DNA of 8,532 nucleotides from Phycisphaerales bacterium (GTDB taxonomy: Bacteria; Planctomycetota; Phycisphaerae; Tepidisphaerales; Tepidisphaeraceae). The notes under the pieces were generated by a model. The model was not told the origin of the DNA, ran no database searches, and was given only the letters and a program-made list of their open reading frames with translations. Of this stretch, positions 6,146 to 8,532 are shown one piece after another. The stretch is from contig PMAK01000101.1 in NCBI GenBank assembly GCA_003153655.1, positions 11,865 to 20,396 on the forward strand, written 5' to 3'. Both the position numbers and the translations under genes were made by a program. Position 1 is the stretch's first letter. Each line of letters starts with the position of its first letter.

Positions 6146-7393
6146 ATGGTCGCTCGACGCAAAACGCGCAAAGTTGTGATTGGTGATAAAGCTCATGGCT
6201 TCGTCGGCATCGGCGGCGACGCGCCCGTCGCTGTTCAGACCATGACCTCCGGATACACCTGGGAAATCGATAAATGCGTGGCGGAGATCAACCGGATGGC
6301 GGCAGCCGGCGCGGATATCGTCCGCGTAGCCGTCCCGGAACGAAAGGATACCTCCGCGCTGAAGGAAATCCTGCCCCGCGTCACCGTACCCATCGTCGCG
6401 GATGTCCATTTCCATTTTCAGCGGGCGATTGAAGCCGTTGAAGCCGGCATCCACAAGATTCGCCTCAACCCCGGAAACATCAACGATCGCGACCAGGTCA
6501 AAGATGTCATTCAGGCCTGCAAGGCGAAGAAAATCCCCATTCGTGTCGGCGTCAATGAAGGCTCCATCATCGAGCGCAAAGACAAGCAAAAGCGCATGAA
6601 GGAACTGGGCGGCGTCTTCTCAAATAATAAAAATGGCCATCTCCTCGCGATCATGATCGCCAAGCTTGAGGAATATCTCGACATCTTCCACGAGGAAGAT
6701 TTCCACGACATCGTCATCAGCGCCAAGAGCATCGATCCGGAAGTGGTGATTGATGCGTATCGGGAAATCAGCCAGCGATTCGATTATCCGCTCCACCTCG
6801 GCGTCACCCACGCCGGCCCGAAAGAAACCGGAACGATTCGATCCGTCGTCCCGCTCGGACATCTGCTCTGTAGCGGAATCGGCGACACAATCCGCATCAG
6901 TTATGCCAACGATCCGGTTTACGAAGTCGAGGACGGGCTGGAATTGCTATACGTCCTCGGCCTGCGAACACGCGTCGGGGCGGAGCTGATCGCCTGCCCC
7001 ACCTGCGGCCGGATTCAGGTCGACCTTTTCAAACTCGTTCAGGACGTGCGAAAGCAACTAGCCAAGGAAATCAAGGTCCCAATGAAGGTCGCCGTCATGG
7101 GATGCGTGGTGAACGGCCCCGGCGAATGCGAAGGGGCGGACATCGCCATCTTCGCCGGCGATCGCAAGGGAATCATCTATGTGCAGGGCGAAAAAGTGGC
7201 AAACGTGCCCGAAGAACAAATCCTGGAGCGATTGCTGATCGAATGCCGCCAATTCGAGCAAAAGGTAAAGCGCGGCGAAGCCAAGCTCGGCGAAAAGAAG
7301 GTGGATATCCTTCCGCCGGACCCGATCGGCGATCTCGGCAGTGGCTGGGAAAAGATAGAAAAAGATCGGCGCGCCCTCCCGGTAGTAAAGTAG
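6146..7393 (+). CDS. ispG: 4-hydroxy-3-methylbut-2-enyl diphosphate synthase IspG (GcpE)
   Basis: Reductive ring opening of MEcPP to HMBPP, the penultimate step of the MEP isoprenoid pathway, using a [4Fe-4S] cluster in the cytoplasm. The 415-residue protein has the TIM-barrel domain with VQTMTSG (30-36), VADVHFHFQRAIEA (84-97), KIRLNPGNI (104-112) and PIRVGVNEGS (131-140). Cluster ligands are Cys284 and Cys287 (ACPTCGR), Cys320 (GCVVNGPGE) and Glu327, with the same 3- and 7-residue spacings as in E. coli. Residues 375-415 form a charged, low-complexity tail not found in the E. coli protein (372 residues). It is divergent from pyk and has its own promoter candidate. Lipid II synthesis needs the isoprenoid carrier, so this gene and murG are linked in metabolism, though not cotranscribed. 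Stop is TAG. Confidence 0.96.
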   Translation: MVARRKTRKVVIGDKAHGFVGIGGDAPVAVQTMTSGYTWEIDKCVAEINRMAAAGADIVRVAVPERKDTSALKEILPRVTVPIVADVHFHFQRAIEAVEAGIHKIRLNPGNINDRDQVKDVIQACKAKKIPIRVGVNEGSIIERKDKQKRMKELGGVFSNNKNGHLLAIMIAKLEEYLDIFHEEDFHDIVISAKSIDPEVVIDAYREISQRFDYPLHLGVTHAGPKETGTIRSVVPLGHLLCSGIGDTIRISYANDPVYEVEDGLELLYVLGLRTRVGAELIACPTCGRIQVDLFKLVQDVRKQLAKEIKVPMKVAVMGCVVNGPGECEGADIAIFAGDRKGIIYVQGEKVANVPEEQILERLLIECRQFEQKVKRGEAKLGEKKVDILPPDPIGDLGSGWEKIEKDRRALPVVK

Positions 7394-7448
7394 ACGCGTA
7401 CCGGCGCGACCGGCTGACATTTCACAGTCGCTAACATCAGGAGCAGCC

Positions 7449-7724
7449 ATGAAACTTATCTCGCATCTTCTGATCTTGCTGGTGGGGGCGGCCCTCGGCA
7501 TTTGGTGGGGCGTGAACCATCCGACTGAGGCGCAAAACATTCACGATCAGGAGCAGCAACAGGCCGCCAAAATACAGGAGGCTGTGTCGCAAGAGAAGAT
7601 TGACCTGATGAACCGTTTGCTTGGCCACGACTCCGTTAAACCCGCCGATACCGCCGCTTTCAAACAAATGCTGAGTGACGAACAGCAAAAGCTGCAGGAC
7701 GCCAAATCAAAACTGGCCAACTGA
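7449..7724 (+). CDS. Small membrane-anchored coiled-coil protein of unknown function
   Basis: I do not recognise this 91-residue protein. Residues 3-22 are a hydrophobic segment holding a glycine zipper (Gly13, Gly17, Gly21), which could be a membrane anchor or uncleaved signal. The rest (about 28-91) is rich in Gln, Glu, Lys and Ala and predicted to be helical, probably a coiled coil broken near HDSVKPADT (60-68), so it should project as a helical hairpin outside the cytoplasm. AGGAG lies 5 bases before the ATG, a strong ribosome binding site that supports translation. It begins 55 bases after ispG on the same strand and may be cotranscribed; no separate promoter or strong terminator is evident between them. 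Confidence 0.75.
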   Translation: MKLISHLLILLVGAALGIWWGVNHPTEAQNIHDQEQQQAAKIQEAVSQEKIDLMNRLLGHDSVKPADTAAFKQMLSDEQQKLQDAKSKLAN

Positions 7725-7841
7725 GTCGCCATCGCGAAATCCACTTTTATTAATCCTTGAACAAATCCGCAGATTTTTTCGGATGGCGGACGGCAACAGG
7801 CGTAGTATCCTCCAAGGCCTTAAATCAAAGGAGATTCTCCC

Positions 7842-8225
7842 ATGAGCAGCACAATGGAAGTCGGAAAGAAACTGGTCGATCTTTGCCGCAAGGGCAAGGC
7901 GATGGAAGTCATCGAAACGATGTATAGCCCGAACATCGTGAGCATCGAAGCCCATGCCAGTCCAGCGGGCCCCGCGCGCACGGAAGGCCTCGCCGGCGTC
8001 AAGGGCAAAAGCGAGTGGTGGATGAAGAACCACGAAGTCCACAAGGCCGAAGTAGCCGGTCCCTGGCCGCATGGCGATCGATTCATCGTCCGATTCACGT
8101 ATGAGATCACGCCAAAGGCGGGCCCGATGGCGGGAAAGCGTATGACGATGGACGAAACTGCTCTCTATACCGTCAAAGGCGACAAGATCACGCAGGAAGA
8201 ATTTTTCTATCACATGGGCGGGTGA
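7842..8225 (+). CDS. SnoaL-like (NTF2-fold) protein
   Basis: A 127-residue cytoplasmic protein of the NTF2-like cone fold. The start is a helix with KKLVDLCRKGKAMEVIETMYSPNIVSIE in its usual place for this family, followed by GLAGVKGKSEWWMKNHEV and then the beta strands HGDRFIVRFTYEIT (77-90) and DETALYTVKGDKITQEEFFY (104-123). Members are small polyketide-cyclase or ketosteroid-isomerase relatives, many without known activity, so no reaction is assigned. AAAGGAG (7827-7833) 8 bases before the ATG is an excellent ribosome binding site. It follows the small membrane protein by 117 bases and is followed by tandem hairpins, so it may be its own short unit. Confidence 0.88.
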   Translation: MSSTMEVGKKLVDLCRKGKAMEVIETMYSPNIVSIEAHASPAGPARTEGLAGVKGKSEWWMKNHEVHKAEVAGPWPHGDRFIVRFTYEITPKAGPMAGKRMTMDETALYTVKGDKITQEEFFYHMGG

Positions 8226-8258
8226 AGATGAATCACCCTCTCGTGCCTTAGCGCGAGA
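8220..8258 (+). terminator. Two adjacent hairpins between the SnoaL-like gene and argC
   Basis: GGGTGA/TCACCC (8220-8225 and 8233-8238, 7-base loop) forms a 6-base stem that includes the TGA stop. It is followed without a gap by TCTCGTGC/GCGCGAGA (8239-8246 and 8251-8258, one T-G wobble, loop CTTA), an 8-base stem. The downstream bases are only partly T-rich, so it is a weak intrinsic terminator or an attenuator-like leader for argC rather than a classical terminator. Confidence 0.4.
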
Positions 8259-8278
8259 AATCCATTATTCTTACCGCC

Positions 8279-8532
8279 ATGTCCATTCGAGTCGGCATTG
8301 CGGGCGTCAGCGGATACGGCGGCGGAGAGTTGCTGCGCCTGTGCGCGGGGCATCCATCTTTCGATGTCGTCTATGCCGCCGGTGATACATCCGCCGGACA
8401 GAAACTTGTCGAGCGATTCCCCGGAATATCGCCGAAGTTGGCGGAACTTGTCATTCAAAAATGGGATCCGGCTGCGTTACCGAAGCTTGATCTGATTTTC
8501 GCTTCGCTACCGACAGGTCAATCGCGCGCGGC
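8279..8532 (+). CDS. argC: N-acetyl-gamma-glutamyl-phosphate reductase, N-terminal part (cut by window end)
   Basis: ArgC reduces N-acetylglutamyl phosphate to the semialdehyde with NADPH, the third step of arginine biosynthesis in the cytoplasm. Only 84 codons are present; the frame is open to the window edge. The N-terminus has the Rossmann dinucleotide loop GIAGVSGYGGGELLRL (6-21), with SGYGGGEL matching the ArgC SGYTGAEL signature, followed by HP (25-26) and IFASLPTGQS (74-83), which matches the ArgC LALPHGxS segment. The catalytic Cys lies beyond the window. ATG 8279 is the natural start because the Rossmann strand begins at residue 3. No ribosome binding site is visible upstream; the gene starts 53 bases after the SnoaL-like stop. 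Confidence 0.88.
   Translation, partial: MSIRVGIAGVSGYGGGELLRLCAGHPSFDVVYAAGDTSAGQKLVERFPGISPKLAELVIQKWDPAALPKLDLIFASLPTGQSRA

Noticed and set aside
7763..7779. AAATC/GATTT hairpin followed by Ts after the small membrane protein gene, as an intrinsic terminator
   Set aside because: The stem is five pairs and mostly A-T, too weak to call; competing pairings ATCCG/CGGAT exist in the same stretch.
1..8532. A defence, mobile or biosynthetic gene system
   Set aside because: No integrase, transposase, repeat array, toxin-antitoxin pair or biosynthetic megasynthase is visible; recognised genes are housekeeping or single accessory proteins.

Overview
The window (about 57% GC by eye) is dense bacterial DNA with no mobile element, CRISPR array or RNA gene that I can see. 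It carries nine protein-coding loci in two divergent blocks that meet at a promoter region near 6006-6145. Lipoprotein sorting, orphan placement of core genes and the protein flavour (IspG with a C-terminal tail, MurG outside a division cluster, a GALC-like GH59 enzyme) are compatible with a planctomycete-type bacterium (Planctomycetota, perhaps Phycisphaerae). That placement is inference, not proof.

Minus-strand block (6005 down to 1): pyruvate kinase (pyk); a small unknown lipoprotein whose start overlaps the pyk stop; a thioredoxin-fold protein with a WCGDC motif; murG, the lipid II GlcNAc transferase; and a secreted GH59 galactocerebrosidase-like glycosidase with its own candidate promoter. 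The GH59 frame is interrupted by a TAG at 146-148. Recognisable GH59 C-terminal sequence resumes in the same frame to the window edge, so the gene is either nonsense-mutated, mis-sequenced or read through. TAG ends murG and ispG in this same window, so it is an ordinary stop here.

Plus-strand block (6146 to 8532): ispG (MEP isoprenoid pathway, [4Fe-4S] enzyme); a 91-residue membrane-anchored coiled-coil protein of unknown function; a SnoaL/NTF2-fold protein; and the first 84 codons of argC (arginine biosynthesis), cut by the window end.

Regulation: the 140-base pyk/ispG divergent spacer has good sigma70-like elements in both directions. A perfect 11+11 base inverted repeat brackets the pyk -10 element, an operator-like layout. 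Two back-to-back hairpins lie between the SnoaL gene and argC. The genes are mostly housekeeping functions (glycolysis, peptidoglycan, isoprenoids, arginine) with small accessory proteins between them. I see no convincing evidence of a new multi-gene system. The most notable items are the interrupted GALC-like gene and the pyk operator-like repeat.
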